Below the pieces are notes generated by a model, which was not told the origin of the DNA, did not search any database, and saw nothing but the letters and a program-made list of their open reading frames with translations. Positions 1-7,020 of a stretch of 7,884 bases of DNA are shown piece after piece; the stretch's first letter is position 1; every line of letters starts with the position of its first letter. The position numbers and the translations under genes are program-made. Location of the stretch: assembly GCA_003142355.1 (NCBI GenBank), contig PLMF01000274.1, positions 1 to 7,884 on the forward strand, given 5' to 3'. The DNA is from Bryobacterales bacterium. Its GTDB lineage: Bacteria > Acidobacteriota > Terriglobia > Bryobacterales > Bryobacteraceae.

Positions 1-822
1 TACGACGGCGAGCGCGCCATGTTCGAAGCCTACGGACGGAATAAGTACACCTCCACCGGAGTCATTCAGTGGATGATGAACAATGCCTGGCCCTCGATTG
101 TCTGGCATCTGTACGACTGGTACCTGCGGCCGGGCGGAGGCTATTTCGGGACTAAGAAAGCCAACCAGCCGCTGCATGTGCAGTATTCTTACGACGATCG
201 TTCGATCGTGGTCGTGAATTCGCTCTACCAGGCGTTCTCGGGTTACAGCGTCACGGCCAAAGTCCTCAACCTCGACCTGACGGAGAAGTTCTCACAAACC
301 GCCGGCGTCGACATCGCCGAGGACAGCGCCACGCGCGTCTTCGTGGTGCCGCAGCTTGCGAGCCTGTCGACAACTTACTTTGTCCGGCTGGCGCTCAACG
401 ATCCGGGCGGCAACCTGGTCAGTTCCAACTTCTACTGGCTTTCCACGCAGCCGGACGTGTACGACTGGGCGTCGTCGGATTCCTGGCACACGCCGATGAC
501 GTCGTCCGGGGATCTGACGGCGCTCCAGAACCTTCCGCCGGCAACGGTCGCGGCGGCCTGGCATTCGGAAGTCGCGGACACGGACCAGGTAGACCACGTG
601 ACCGTCGAGAATTCATCGTCGCAGCTCGCCTTCTTCGTTCACCTCACCGTTCTGAAGGGGCAAAACGGTGGCGATATCGCGCCGGTTTATTGGGAAGACA
701 ACTACTTCGAATTGATGCCCGGAGAAAAGCGCGACGTCGCCGCGACGTATCCCCGCAAGCTGCTCGGTGGAGCGCAGCCCTACATTCAGGTTGACGGCTG
801 GAACCTGGCGCCGGCGAAGTAA
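1..822 (+). CDS. GH2 exo-beta-D-glucosaminidase-like glycoside hydrolase, C-terminal part (5' end outside window)
   Basis: The frame is open from base 1 to the TAA at 820-822, giving 273 residues with no start visible, so the gene begins upstream. Residues 5-55 hold the signature RAMFEAYGRNKY, STGVIQWMMNNAWPS, WHLYDWYLRPGGGYFGTKKA and PLHVQYSYDDRS. I recognise these as the end of the catalytic barrel of GH2 exo-beta-D-glucosaminidases (CsxA type), which release glucosamine from the non-reducing end of chitosan oligomers. The rest, residues 60-273, reads as beta-sandwich (Ig-like) domains; the last contains VYWEDNYFELMPGEKRDV, typical of the C-terminal Ig domain of this family. The catalytic glutamates should lie upstream of the window. 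Such enzymes are usually exported, but the signal peptide is not visible. A related GH2 mannosidase activity cannot be excluded. The gene ends 12 bases from the stop of the convergent gene at 835. Confidence 0.88.
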   Translation, partial: YDGERAMFEAYGRNKYTSTGVIQWMMNNAWPSIVWHLYDWYLRPGGGYFGTKKANQPLHVQYSYDDRSIVVVNSLYQAFSGYSVTAKVLNLDLTEKFSQTAGVDIAEDSATRVFVVPQLASLSTTYFVRLALNDPGGNLVSSNFYWLSTQPDVYDWASSDSWHTPMTSSGDLTALQNLPPATVAAAWHSEVADTDQVDHVTVENSSSQLAFFVHLTVLKGQNGGDIAPVYWEDNYFELMPGEKRDVAATYPRKLLGGAQPYIQVDGWNLAPAK

Positions 823-834
823 GGCGCGCTGCGG

Positions 835-1215
835 CTACGCTGCGAACCGCAGGATTTCCACTTCAGCTCCGCTCTTGACCGCGCGTTCGGCGCGCTCCCA
901 TACTTGCCCTGCCACGTCGTCAGACAAGTAGTATTCGCCGCAGTTCTCACAGATCGCGGCTGGCACGCCCTTGAGGATGACGGTGGTCGCCCCGCGTATC
1001 ACCCTGCAGGTCGCTGTGTCCACGGCAACCAACACGTGGATCGGCTTACGGTTCACACGCCCCAGCATCAGCCGACTTGGATGGGGACTATCGTCCGGAT
1101 ACTCCGCTATACCCTCTCCGCGAGCGACGACCTCCTTTGCGTCGTCTCTTCCGATCCCGCGCTCAAACATACGCCGGATTGCATGGCCGCTGAAGAGCAG
1201 CCGCGCACAATTCAA
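835..1215 (-). CDS. DUF4258 / YgiT-type zinc-finger hybrid protein (apparent fusion of a toxin-antitoxin-like pair)
   Basis: 126 residues. Residues 8-68 match the DUF4258 pattern: FSGHAIRRMFERGI, then EYPDDSPHPSRLMLGRV and KPIHVLVAVD. Residues 76-126 match the C-terminal half of YgiT/MqsA-type zinc-finger proteins: TTVILKGVPAAICENCGEYY, then an acidic helix and the ending GAEVEILRFAA. In the usual arrangement known to me these are two adjacent genes. Here the expected end of DUF4258 (VTVYxPD...) and the expected start of YgiT, including its first CxxC, are both missing, leaving one CxxC (Cys89, Cys92) and a junction near residues 72-75. The start is TTG at 1215, with GAGAGG eight bases upstream (1224-1229 on the plus strand). 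The frame stays open upstream only to a TAG near 1253-1255, with no ATG, GTG or TTG in between. The gene is real or only recently decayed; its activity is unknown. Confidence 0.72.
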   Translation of the reverse strand: MNCARLLFSGHAIRRMFERGIGRDDAKEVVARGEGIAEYPDDSPHPSRLMLGRVNRKPIHVLVAVDTATCRVIRGATTVILKGVPAAICENCGEYYLSDDVAGQVWERAERAVKSGAEVEILRFAA

Positions 1216-1259
1216 AGGGTCAGCCTCTCGATAATTCCGTCCTGCTGACTGCTATTACC

Positions 1260-1277
1260 GCACACCGGTACCTGTGC
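1260..1277. promoter_or_regulatory. Short dyad between divergent genes
   Basis: GCACA (1260-1264) and TGTGC (1273-1277) form a 5-bp inverted repeat around CCGGTACC. It lies in the 160-base interval between the minus-strand DUF4258/YgiT gene (start 1215) and hemW (start 1376). A binding site for a regulator is possible from the position alone; a chance dyad in GC-rich DNA is equally possible. Nothing else is evident in this interval apart from the hexamer before hemW. Confidence 0.15.
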
Positions 1278-1362
1278 ACGGTTGACGTTTGCGTGAGCGA
1301 GAGCAAACCGCACAACGGCCGGCCGCTGATTGTTCGACTTCACGCCGGCGCGCGCCGCTCGC

Positions 1363-1368
1363 TACAAT
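1363..1368 (+). promoter_or_regulatory. Candidate -10 box for a leaderless hemW transcript
   Basis: TACAAT differs from the sigma-70 consensus TATAAT at one position and ends seven bases before the GTG chosen as the hemW start. Transcription would therefore begin at or next to the start codon. No convincing -35 hexamer lies 16-18 bases upstream. A GGAG (1370-1373) lies only two bases before the GTG, too close for a normal ribosome binding site. Confidence 0.35.
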
Positions 1369-1375
1369 CGGAGAA

Positions 1376-2451
1376 GTGCCGGGCGTCTATCTTGCCTATC
1401 CTTTTTGCGCGCAGAAGTGCACCTACTGCAACTTCGCGTCGGGCGTTTACCCGCGCGCTCTCGAGGCCCGCTATCTCGACGCGCTCGCCTCCGAGATCCG
1501 CGCCTGCCAGTGGGAATGGATGCCCGAGACCGTGTACCTGGGTGGCGGCACTCCCAGCGGCATGGCGCCGGAAGCCCTGCGCCGGCTGCTCGGCCTCATC
1601 CCCGGCCGGCCTTGGATGGAAGCCACCATCGAAGCGGCGCCCGGAACCTGTGCCGCCGAAAAGGCCCGCGCCTGGGCGGCTTGCGGCATCAACCGCGTGA
1701 GCCTCGGAGTCCAGTCTTTCGTGACCCGGGAAATCCGGCGCACCGGCCGCCGGCACAACGCCCAAACAGTGGCCGATGAGATTGCCACGTTGCGCCATGC
1801 CGGCATCGGCAACCTGAACATCGACCTCATCGCCGGACTCAGCGGCCAGACGGAGGCGAGCTGGCGCGAATCGCTCGATTGGATCGAGCGCCTGGCCCCC
1901 GCGCACGTCTCCGTGTACATGCTCGAAGTGGATGAGGACAGCCGCCTGGGCAAGGAAATACTGCTCGGCGGCGCGCGCTACGGGGCGGGGGAGACTCCCG
2001 GCGACGATCGCACCGCGGCGCTCTATGAGATGGCCGTCGAACGGCTCGCCGCGCTGGGCATTCCGCGCTACGAGATCTCCAATTTCGCGCGGCCCGGCTT
2101 CGAATCGCGCCACAATTTGAAGTACTGGAAATTGGAGCCGTACGCCGGCTTCGGCGCCGACGCCCATTCCTTCGACGGGCGCGTGCGCCGGCAGAATCCG
2201 GAATCGGTCGAGGATTATCTCGACCGGCCCCGCGTCGAATCGGCCGTTGCCCGCCGCGACGAAGAGCGCTTCTTCGTCGGATTGCGGCTGATGGCCGGTA
2301 TTCGTCCCGCGCCCGACGAGTGGCGCCGGTTCGAGCAGCCCATCCGCCGCTTTCTCGACGCCGGCCTGCTCGAAACCGACGGCGGCGTTCTCCGCCTCAC
2401 CGGCCGCGGCGTGCTCCTCTCCAACGAAGTTTTCCAGGAGTTTCTCATTCC

Positions 2452-2455
<4 letters not shown>
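1376..2455 (+). CDS. hemW: Radical SAM heme chaperone HemW (coproporphyrinogen III oxidase-like)
   Basis: 359 residues from GTG 1376. HemW binds heme and a [4Fe-4S] cluster with SAM and delivers heme to client proteins; it was long annotated as oxygen-independent coproporphyrinogen oxidase. The cluster motif C-x3-C-x2-C is at Cys11, Cys15 and Cys18 ([13 protein letters not shown]). It is followed by [11 protein letters not shown] (53-63), the SAM-site strand [10 protein letters not shown] (106-115), [12 protein letters not shown] (148-159) and the HemW region [20 protein letters not shown] (232-251), then GFGADAHSF (258-266). The C-terminal 90 residues form the winged-helix-like HemN_C domain. 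The frame is open 29 codons further up to a TTG at 1289, but that stretch resembles nothing and HemW proteins normally begin just before (V)YxxYPFC, so GTG 1376 is preferred. The stop overlaps the next start (ATGA), implying co-translation with the threonine aldolase gene. Confidence 0.93.
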
Positions 2456-3480
<1,025 letters not shown>

Positions 3481-3494
3481 GGCTGTGGAAACGG

Positions 3495-3500
3495 TATCAT
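3495..3500 (+). promoter_or_regulatory. Candidate -10 hexamer for the NHL-protein gene
   Basis: TATCAT, one mismatch from TATAAT, lies 12 bases before the ATG at 3513 and 15 bases after the ltaE stop. A start site about seven bases downstream would leave a leader of only a few bases. GGTAG (3501-3505) is the only, weak, ribosome-binding candidate. No clear -35 element is seen, and the proposed element lies within 32 bases of ltaE, so read-through from the upstream operon is also possible. Confidence 0.25.
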
Positions 3501-3512
3501 GGTAGAAACGTA

Positions 3513-6314
3513 ATGTTAAGATTCATTTCGCTGCTGGCGGGCGCCTCCCTCGCGCTGGCGCAGCAATATTCCATATCGACCGTGGCCGGTGGCGCGCCGC
3601 CAGCCACGCCGGCCGCGGCCGCGAGTGTCTCCCTCGGGCAGCCCTCGCGCGTGGCCCTCGATGCCTCGGGCAATCTCTATTTCAGCAGCTCGAATTGCGT
3701 CTTCAAGATCAATGGCAGTGGAACCGTGACGCTCATCGCGGGAAACTCGCGGGCCGGCTTTTCGGGCGACGGCGGCCTCGCCGTGAATGCGCAGTTGAAC
3801 GCCCCGCAGGGCATCGCCTTCGCCCCAGGCGGCAATGTCGTCTACATCGCGGATTCCAGGAACAATCGCATCCGCCAGGTGGACCTGTCGTCGGGTATCA
3901 TTTCCACCTTCGCGGGCGATGGCACCGTCAGCCCCGGCGGCGGCCCCAGCGCTTACGGCGACGGCGGCCCGGCTGCCAGCGCGCAATTGCATCTGCCCAT
4001 GGGCGTAGCCGTGGACTCCAACTTCAACGTCTACATTGCGGATACCGGCGATAACACCATCCGCGAAGTCACCACCGACGGCATCATCGCCACCATTGCC
4101 GGAGACAGCTTTCCCAGTTACCAGGGCGATGCCGGCCTGGCCATCAAAGCGGAATTGCACGGCCCCGAGGACGTCGCCGTGGATTCCTCCGGCAACATCT
4201 ACATCGCGGATACGCAAAACGCGTACGTCCGCAAGGTCACGAGCGATGGCAACATCAACTATATCGCCGGCGACGGGAGCATCGGTTTCACCGGCGATGG
4301 CGGGTACGCCACCAGCGCCGGCCTGATCGCGCCCTTCGCTCTGGCGGTGGACTCCTCCGGCAACGTCTACTTCGCCGAAAACGGCGACAGCCGGATCCGC
4401 AAGATCGACGCCAAGAGCCTGAATATCAGCACCGTGGCTGGAAACGGCACCCCCGGATTCTCCGGCGACGGCTCGGACGCCACCAAAGCCCAAATGAATT
4501 CCCCCACCGGCGTGGCCGTGGATTCGGCTGGGAATCTATACATCGCGGATTCGCTCAACCGCCGCATCCGCAAGGTGGCCTCGGGCGCAAGCATCTCCAC
4601 GTTTGCGGGAAACGGCACTTTCAGCTACTCCGGTGACGGTGGTCCAGCCGGCAAGGCCCAGCTCAACACGCCTCAGGGCCTGGCCGCGGACTCTTCCGGC
4701 AATCTGTACGTGGCGGATACCCTCAACAACGTGGTCCGCAAGGTCTCGCCGAATGGAACCATCTCCAACTACGCCGGGAACGGCGGCGCGGGCAGCTCCG
4801 GAGACGGCAGCGCGGCCACCAGCGCCCAACTCAACGGGCCACAGGGGCTGGCCCTGGACGCCGCCGGCAATCTCTTTATCGCCGACACCCTGAATGCCAA
4901 GGTGCGCAAGATCTCCGTCGGCGGAACCATCACCACCGTGGCCGGAAGCGGCACTCCCGGCTTTGGCGGCGATGGCGGTGCGCCCGCCAGCGCGCAACTG
5001 AATCTGCCCAGCGGCGTGGCCGTGGACGCCAACAACAACCTGTACATCGCGGACTTCGGCAACAGCCGCGTGCGCAAGGTCTCTGCCAACAACACCATCG
5101 GCACCGTGGCCGGGAACGGATCCGCCGGATACTCCGGCGACGGCGGCCAGGCCGTCAAAGCGCAATTGAATGGCCCCCAGGGCGTGGCCGTCGATGCCGC
5201 CGGCAACCTGTACATCGCCGACACCGAGAACAACCTGATCCGCGAGGTTTCGCTCGACGGCCGCATTTCGACCGTCGCCGGAAACGGCGTCGCCGGTTAC
5301 TCCGGCGATGGCGGGCAAGCCACCAGTGCGCAAGTCGGCAACCCCGTCGGCGTGGCCGTGGATGCCGCGGGCAACATTTTCACCGTGGACGCCAGCAATC
5401 GCGTGCGCCAGGTCTACCCCAACGGTCTCATCGCGACCATTGCGGGCAACGGCTCCCGCGGCTACTCCGGAGACGGCGGTCTGGCCACCCAGGCGCAGCT
5501 CAATGCTCCCTCGGCCATCGCTTTGGGGAGCAACGGCAACCTGTACGTCGCGGACATGGCCAACAACGCCGTCCGCCTGCTCCAGTACGCCGGCACCGGC
5601 TTGTCCATCGCCGCCGTGACCAACGCCGCCAGCAGCCTCAGCGGACCGGTGGCGCCCGGCGAGGTCGTGGTACTCTACGGCTCCGGACTCGGCCCGGCCC
5701 AGCTTACGCAGTACCAGCTTGACCCGGCCAGCGGCTTGGTGAGCACCAGTCTCGCCGGCACCAGCGTCATATTCAACGGCACGCCCGCGCCTCTGCTGTA
5801 TACCTCGGCCACCCAAATCGCCGCTGTGGCGCCGTACTCCATCGCGGGATCGAACGTGCAGGTATTCGTCCAGTACCAGGGCCAGTCCAGCGCTCCCGTG
5901 ACATTGCCGGTGGCCGCGGTAGCCCCGGCTCTCTTCACCCAGGATAGTTCCGGCAAGGGCCAGGCGGCGGCCTCCAACCAGGACGGGACCATCAACGGCG
6001 CGGCACATCCCGCCAAAGTGGGGAGTTACATCTCGTTGTGGTTGACCGGCGCGGGCCAGACGAATCCCGTGGGCGTGGACGGCTTGCCCGGAGCCGCTCC
6101 GCTGCCGCTGACGGCGGCCCCGGTCGCCGTGACGATTGCCGGAAAATCCGCGGTGGTCCAGTTCGCCGGCCAGGCGCCCAACACCGTAGCCGGGGTCATG
6201 CAGATCAACGCGCAAATCCCCGGCGGCACTCAGCCCGGCAACGCCGTCCCGGTGATCGTGCAGGTGGGCAGCGTCTCCACCCAGCCCGGCGTGACCGTGG
6301 CGGTGGGGAATTAG
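3513..6314 (+). CDS. Secreted NHL-repeat beta-propeller protein with Solibacter-type C-terminal domain (TIGR03437-like)
   Basis: 933 residues. The N-terminus MLRFISLLAGASLALAQQ is a Sec signal peptide with likely cleavage after ALA (residue 16), so the product is exported. Residues 43-696 form a tandem array of about 56-residue units built on P-x-G-V-A-V-D-x-x-G-N-L-Y-I-A-D, then N-x-x-x-R-K-V, then AGNGxxGYSGDGGxA, then AQLN. These are NHL-type propeller blades with an inserted SGDGG loop. Residues 697-933 match the Solibacter uncharacterised C-terminal domain: AVTNAASSLSGPVAPGEVVV, LYGSGLGP, ISLWLTGAGQTNPVGVDG and NTVAGVMQINAQIP. The function is unknown; such propellers usually bind proteins or carbohydrates, and no catalytic site is evident. 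The frame stays open far upstream inside ltaE, but the signal peptide fixes ATG 3513. Codon use is GC-rich like that of hemW and ltaE. Confidence 0.92.
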   Translation: MLRFISLLAGASLALAQQYSISTVAGGAPPATPAAAASVSLGQPSRVALDASGNLYFSSSNCVFKINGSGTVTLIAGNSRAGFSGDGGLAVNAQLNAPQGIAFAPGGNVVYIADSRNNRIRQVDLSSGIISTFAGDGTVSPGGGPSAYGDGGPAASAQLHLPMGVAVDSNFNVYIADTGDNTIREVTTDGIIATIAGDSFPSYQGDAGLAIKAELHGPEDVAVDSSGNIYIADTQNAYVRKVTSDGNINYIAGDGSIGFTGDGGYATSAGLIAPFALAVDSSGNVYFAENGDSRIRKIDAKSLNISTVAGNGTPGFSGDGSDATKAQMNSPTGVAVDSAGNLYIADSLNRRIRKVASGASISTFAGNGTFSYSGDGGPAGKAQLNTPQGLAADSSGNLYVADTLNNVVRKVSPNGTISNYAGNGGAGSSGDGSAATSAQLNGPQGLALDAAGNLFIADTLNAKVRKISVGGTITTVAGSGTPGFGGDGGAPASAQLNLPSGVAVDANNNLYIADFGNSRVRKVSANNTIGTVAGNGSAGYSGDGGQAVKAQLNGPQGVAVDAAGNLYIADTENNLIREVSLDGRISTVAGNGVAGYSGDGGQATSAQVGNPVGVAVDAAGNIFTVDASNRVRQVYPNGLIATIAGNGSRGYSGDGGLATQAQLNAPSAIALGSNGNLYVADMANNAVRLLQYAGTGLSIAAVTNAASSLSGPVAPGEVVVLYGSGLGPAQLTQYQLDPASGLVSTSLAGTSVIFNGTPAPLLYTSATQIAAVAPYSIAGSNVQVFVQYQGQSSAPVTLPVAAVAPALFTQDSSGKGQAAASNQDGTINGAAHPAKVGSYISLWLTGAGQTNPVGVDGLPGAAPLPLTAAPVAVTIAGKSAVVQFAGQAPNTVAGVMQINAQIPGGTQPGNAVPVIVQVGSVSTQPGVTVAVGN
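3639..5600 (+). repeat. Tandem NHL-repeat array (11 full units plus one partial)
   Basis: Protein-level repeat inside the secreted NHL gene. Unit starts: 3639, 3801, 3993, 4161, 4329, 4500, 4668, 4836, 5004, 5172, 5340 and 5505. Most units are exactly 56 codons (168 bases). Unit 1 has 54, unit 5 has 57 and unit 11 has 55. Unit 2 has 64 because of a loop insertion containing VSPGGGPSAYG. Unit 12 stops after 32 residues. The N-terminal residues 19-42 (from YSISTVAGG) have the form of the second half of a unit, so the array could close on itself as 12 blades. Confidence 0.88.
5601..6311 (+). other. C-terminal domain of the NHL protein (TIGR03437-like)
   Basis: Residues 697-933 of the secreted NHL protein, about 237 residues. 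The composition changes from the D/G/N-rich repeats to A/V/P/T-rich beta-sandwich-like sequence. Recognised segments are NAASSLSGPVAPGEVVVLYG, TQIAAVAPY, LFTQDSSGKGQAAASNQDGT, WLTGAGQTNPVG and NAQIPGGTQPGN. It is known to me as a domain repeatedly attached to the ends of exported proteins in Solibacter-like acidobacteria. A cell-surface or sorting role is a guess. Confidence 0.8.
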
Positions 6315-6345
6315 CGGGGCAGGCGACAGACTACCGCATCCCCGC
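6314..6345 (+). terminator. Possible weak stem-loop after the NHL gene
   Basis: GCGGGG (6314-6319, starting at the last base of the stop codon) can pair with CCCCGC (6340-6345) across a 20-base loop, and a second tight stem CCGCC/GGCGG follows at 6347-6358. No run of T follows, so a classical intrinsic terminator is not shown. The 103 bases between the NHL stop and the hicB-remnant stop at 6418 hold nothing else recognisable. Confidence 0.2.
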
Positions 6346-6417
6346 GCCGCCGTGGCGGAAGAGCCTGAGCACTGCAACCCCGGCTACGCAGCAACCACAC
6401 GGCTTGAGCCGCCGGAG

Positions 6418-6552
6418 TCAGGCATAAAGGAGGCGGCCTTTGGGTTCGGGGACCGGACGCCCCAATCCGCGCGCGGTCTCGATCCATTCGCCTATGACGA
6501 TTTCCGCGTTGGCCAAAGCTTCCTGCCGGGTCGCTCCGTCGGCCGAACGCTC
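6418..6552 (-). pseudogene. hicB: hicB antitoxin remnant (C-terminal 44 codons only)
   Basis: The minus strand from 6552 to the TGA at 6418-6420 encodes SADGATRQEALANAEIVIGE and then WIETARGLGRPVP and EPKGRLLYA. This is the C-terminal part of short HicB antitoxins, which neutralise HicA in type II toxin-antitoxin pairs. Such HicB proteins are about 70 residues and begin with a YEV(I)xYWSxEDxxF(I)AEVPELPGC-like stretch. That stretch (about 26 codons) is absent. Going upstream the frame enters the palindromic element at 6554 and meets TAG at about 6598-6600. No plausible start precedes SADG. The 43 bases between the element and the hicA stop are too short to hold the missing part and encode nothing similar in any frame. 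I read it as a broken gene. Confidence 0.8.
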
Positions 6553-6553
6553 T

Positions 6554-6663
6554 GTGAAAACCTGGGGACTGACGAATGTGTCCCAAGGCGCGCACTAGCC
6601 CTCGCCAAACACCCTGTCGGCGCACCGCCGCGTGGACACATCCGTCAGTCCCCGGGTTTTCAC
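6554..6663. repeat. Palindromic element with 30-bp inverted arms (MITE/REP-like) replacing the start of hicB
   Basis: The left arm 6554-6583, read on the plus strand, begins GTGAAAACC and continues GGGGACTGACG and ATGTGTCC. The right arm 6634-6663 is its reverse complement at 28 of 30 positions; the mismatches are the tenth and twenty-second bases of the arm. The centre, 6584-6633 (50 bases), has no convincing reading frame. No clear target-site duplication flanks it. It resembles REP or MITE-type mobile repeats, which transposases supplied elsewhere in the genome can move; copy number elsewhere is unknown from this window. Confidence 0.75.
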
Positions 6664-6693
6664 CCCGATACGTAAACTCACGCTGTCGGGGTG
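6661..6693. repeat. Second stem-loop abutting the palindromic element
   Basis: CACCCCGA (6661-6668) and TCGGGGTG (6686-6693) form a perfect 8-bp inverted repeat with a 17-base loop. A competing pairing CTCAC (6677-6681) with GTGAG (6693-6697) uses part of the same sequence. The stem overlaps the last bases of the larger palindrome, so the mobile unit may really extend to about 6697 as a composite of hairpins. It occupies most of the space between hicA and the hicB remnant. Confidence 0.5.
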
Positions 6694-6706
6694 TGAGAAA
6701 GTCGGG

Positions 6707-6961
6707 CTAGTCTAGGGCTGGTTTATACCGAAGCGGCACTGCGCGAACCTGCTTCACCTGATACGGCTTGGCGCGCGCGGCGCGCGGTTGCAGATTCAGG
6801 ATTTCAGCCACATCGGGCCTGGCGAAGATGTGATGGCTACCCTTGATGCGCTCCGCGAAGCCCAACGGCAGCAACAGTCTTCGCAGATCCGCAAACCGTA
6901 TGTTGGCATCCTCGGTGCCTTCCAGGACTTGCAGCAGTTACTGTCCTTCCCACCTCTTCAT
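6707..6961 (-). pseudogene. hicA: hicA toxin gene with a premature stop at codon 8
   Basis: Read from ATG at 6961, the minus strand gives MKRWEGQ, a TAA at 6938-6940, then LLQVLEGTEDANIRFADLRR, LLLPLGFAERI, KGSHHIFARPDVAEILNLQP and RAARAKPYQVKQVRAV, ending at TAG 6707-6709. ANIRFADL, GSHHIF, EILNLQP and AKPYQVKQVR are the hallmarks of HicA-family toxins, small dsRNA-binding-fold mRNA interferases. The histidine in GSHHIF is the expected catalytic residue and is present. Frame and length (84 codons plus stop) are intact except for the in-frame TAA. After it the next codon is CTG and the first TTG lies inside the conserved core, so normal translation of an active toxin is unlikely. hicB follows in the usual toxin-antitoxin order but is also broken. 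A sequencing error at the TAA is the main alternative. Confidence 0.82.
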
Positions 6962-6983
6962 TACCAGCGGCGAGATCCTGTCT

Positions 6984-6997
6984 GATAAGCTGTTATC
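6984..6997. promoter_or_regulatory. Dyad GATAA-gctg-TTATC between divergent hicA and the 57-codon gene
   Basis: A perfect 5-bp inverted repeat with a 4-base centre lies in the 59-base gap between the hicA start (6961) and the GTG of the small gene (7021). Its AT-rich arms stand out from the GC-rich surroundings. It could be an operator or part of a promoter (TTATCG or TAAGCT as -10-like hexamers), but no -35 partner is convincing. Confidence 0.25.
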
Positions 6998-7003
6998 GTC
7001 TGA

Positions 7004-7012
7004 GAAGGGAGG
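7004..7012 (+). promoter_or_regulatory. Strong ribosome binding site of the 57-codon gene
   Basis: GAAGGGAGG, a purine-rich Shine-Dalgarno sequence, lies eight bases before GTG 7021. It is the best such site in the window and decides the start of the small gene downstream. Confidence 0.65.
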
Positions 7013-7020
7013 CTCGCCAC

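Noticed and set aside
829..852. CTGCGG/CCGCAG stem (12-base loop) between the convergent GH2 and DUF4258/YgiT genes as a bidirectional terminator
   Set aside because: The stem is only six base pairs with a long loop and no T-run on either side, and half of it lies in the end of the minus-strand coding region.
1289..1375. A 29-codon N-terminal extension of HemW starting at TTG 1289
   Set aside because: The residues match nothing in HemW, there is no ribosome binding site before the TTG, and HemW proteins normally begin directly before the YPFC segment, at GTG 1376.
3639..5600. The 168-base periodicity as a CRISPR array or non-coding satellite
   Set aside because: The periodicity is conserved at the protein level with synonymous variation between units and no identical DNA repeats separated by spacers; it is an NHL protein repeat.
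4536..6377. A 613-codon open frame on the minus strand opposite the NHL gene
   Set aside because: It is the mirror of the repeat-rich, GC-biased plus-strand gene. Its product is a low-complexity G/H/V/A-rich string with no domain, whereas the plus strand encodes a signal peptide, NHL units and a recognised C-terminal domain.
6400..6411. CGGCT-tg-AGCCG as terminator of the hicB remnant
   Set aside because: It has a 5-bp stem with a 2-base loop and no clear T tract. It is too weak to call.
6311..6625. A 104-codon minus-strand frame over the hicB remnant
   Set aside because: The HicB similarity is in a different frame (ending at 6418). This one is Arg-rich and featureless and runs through the palindrome.
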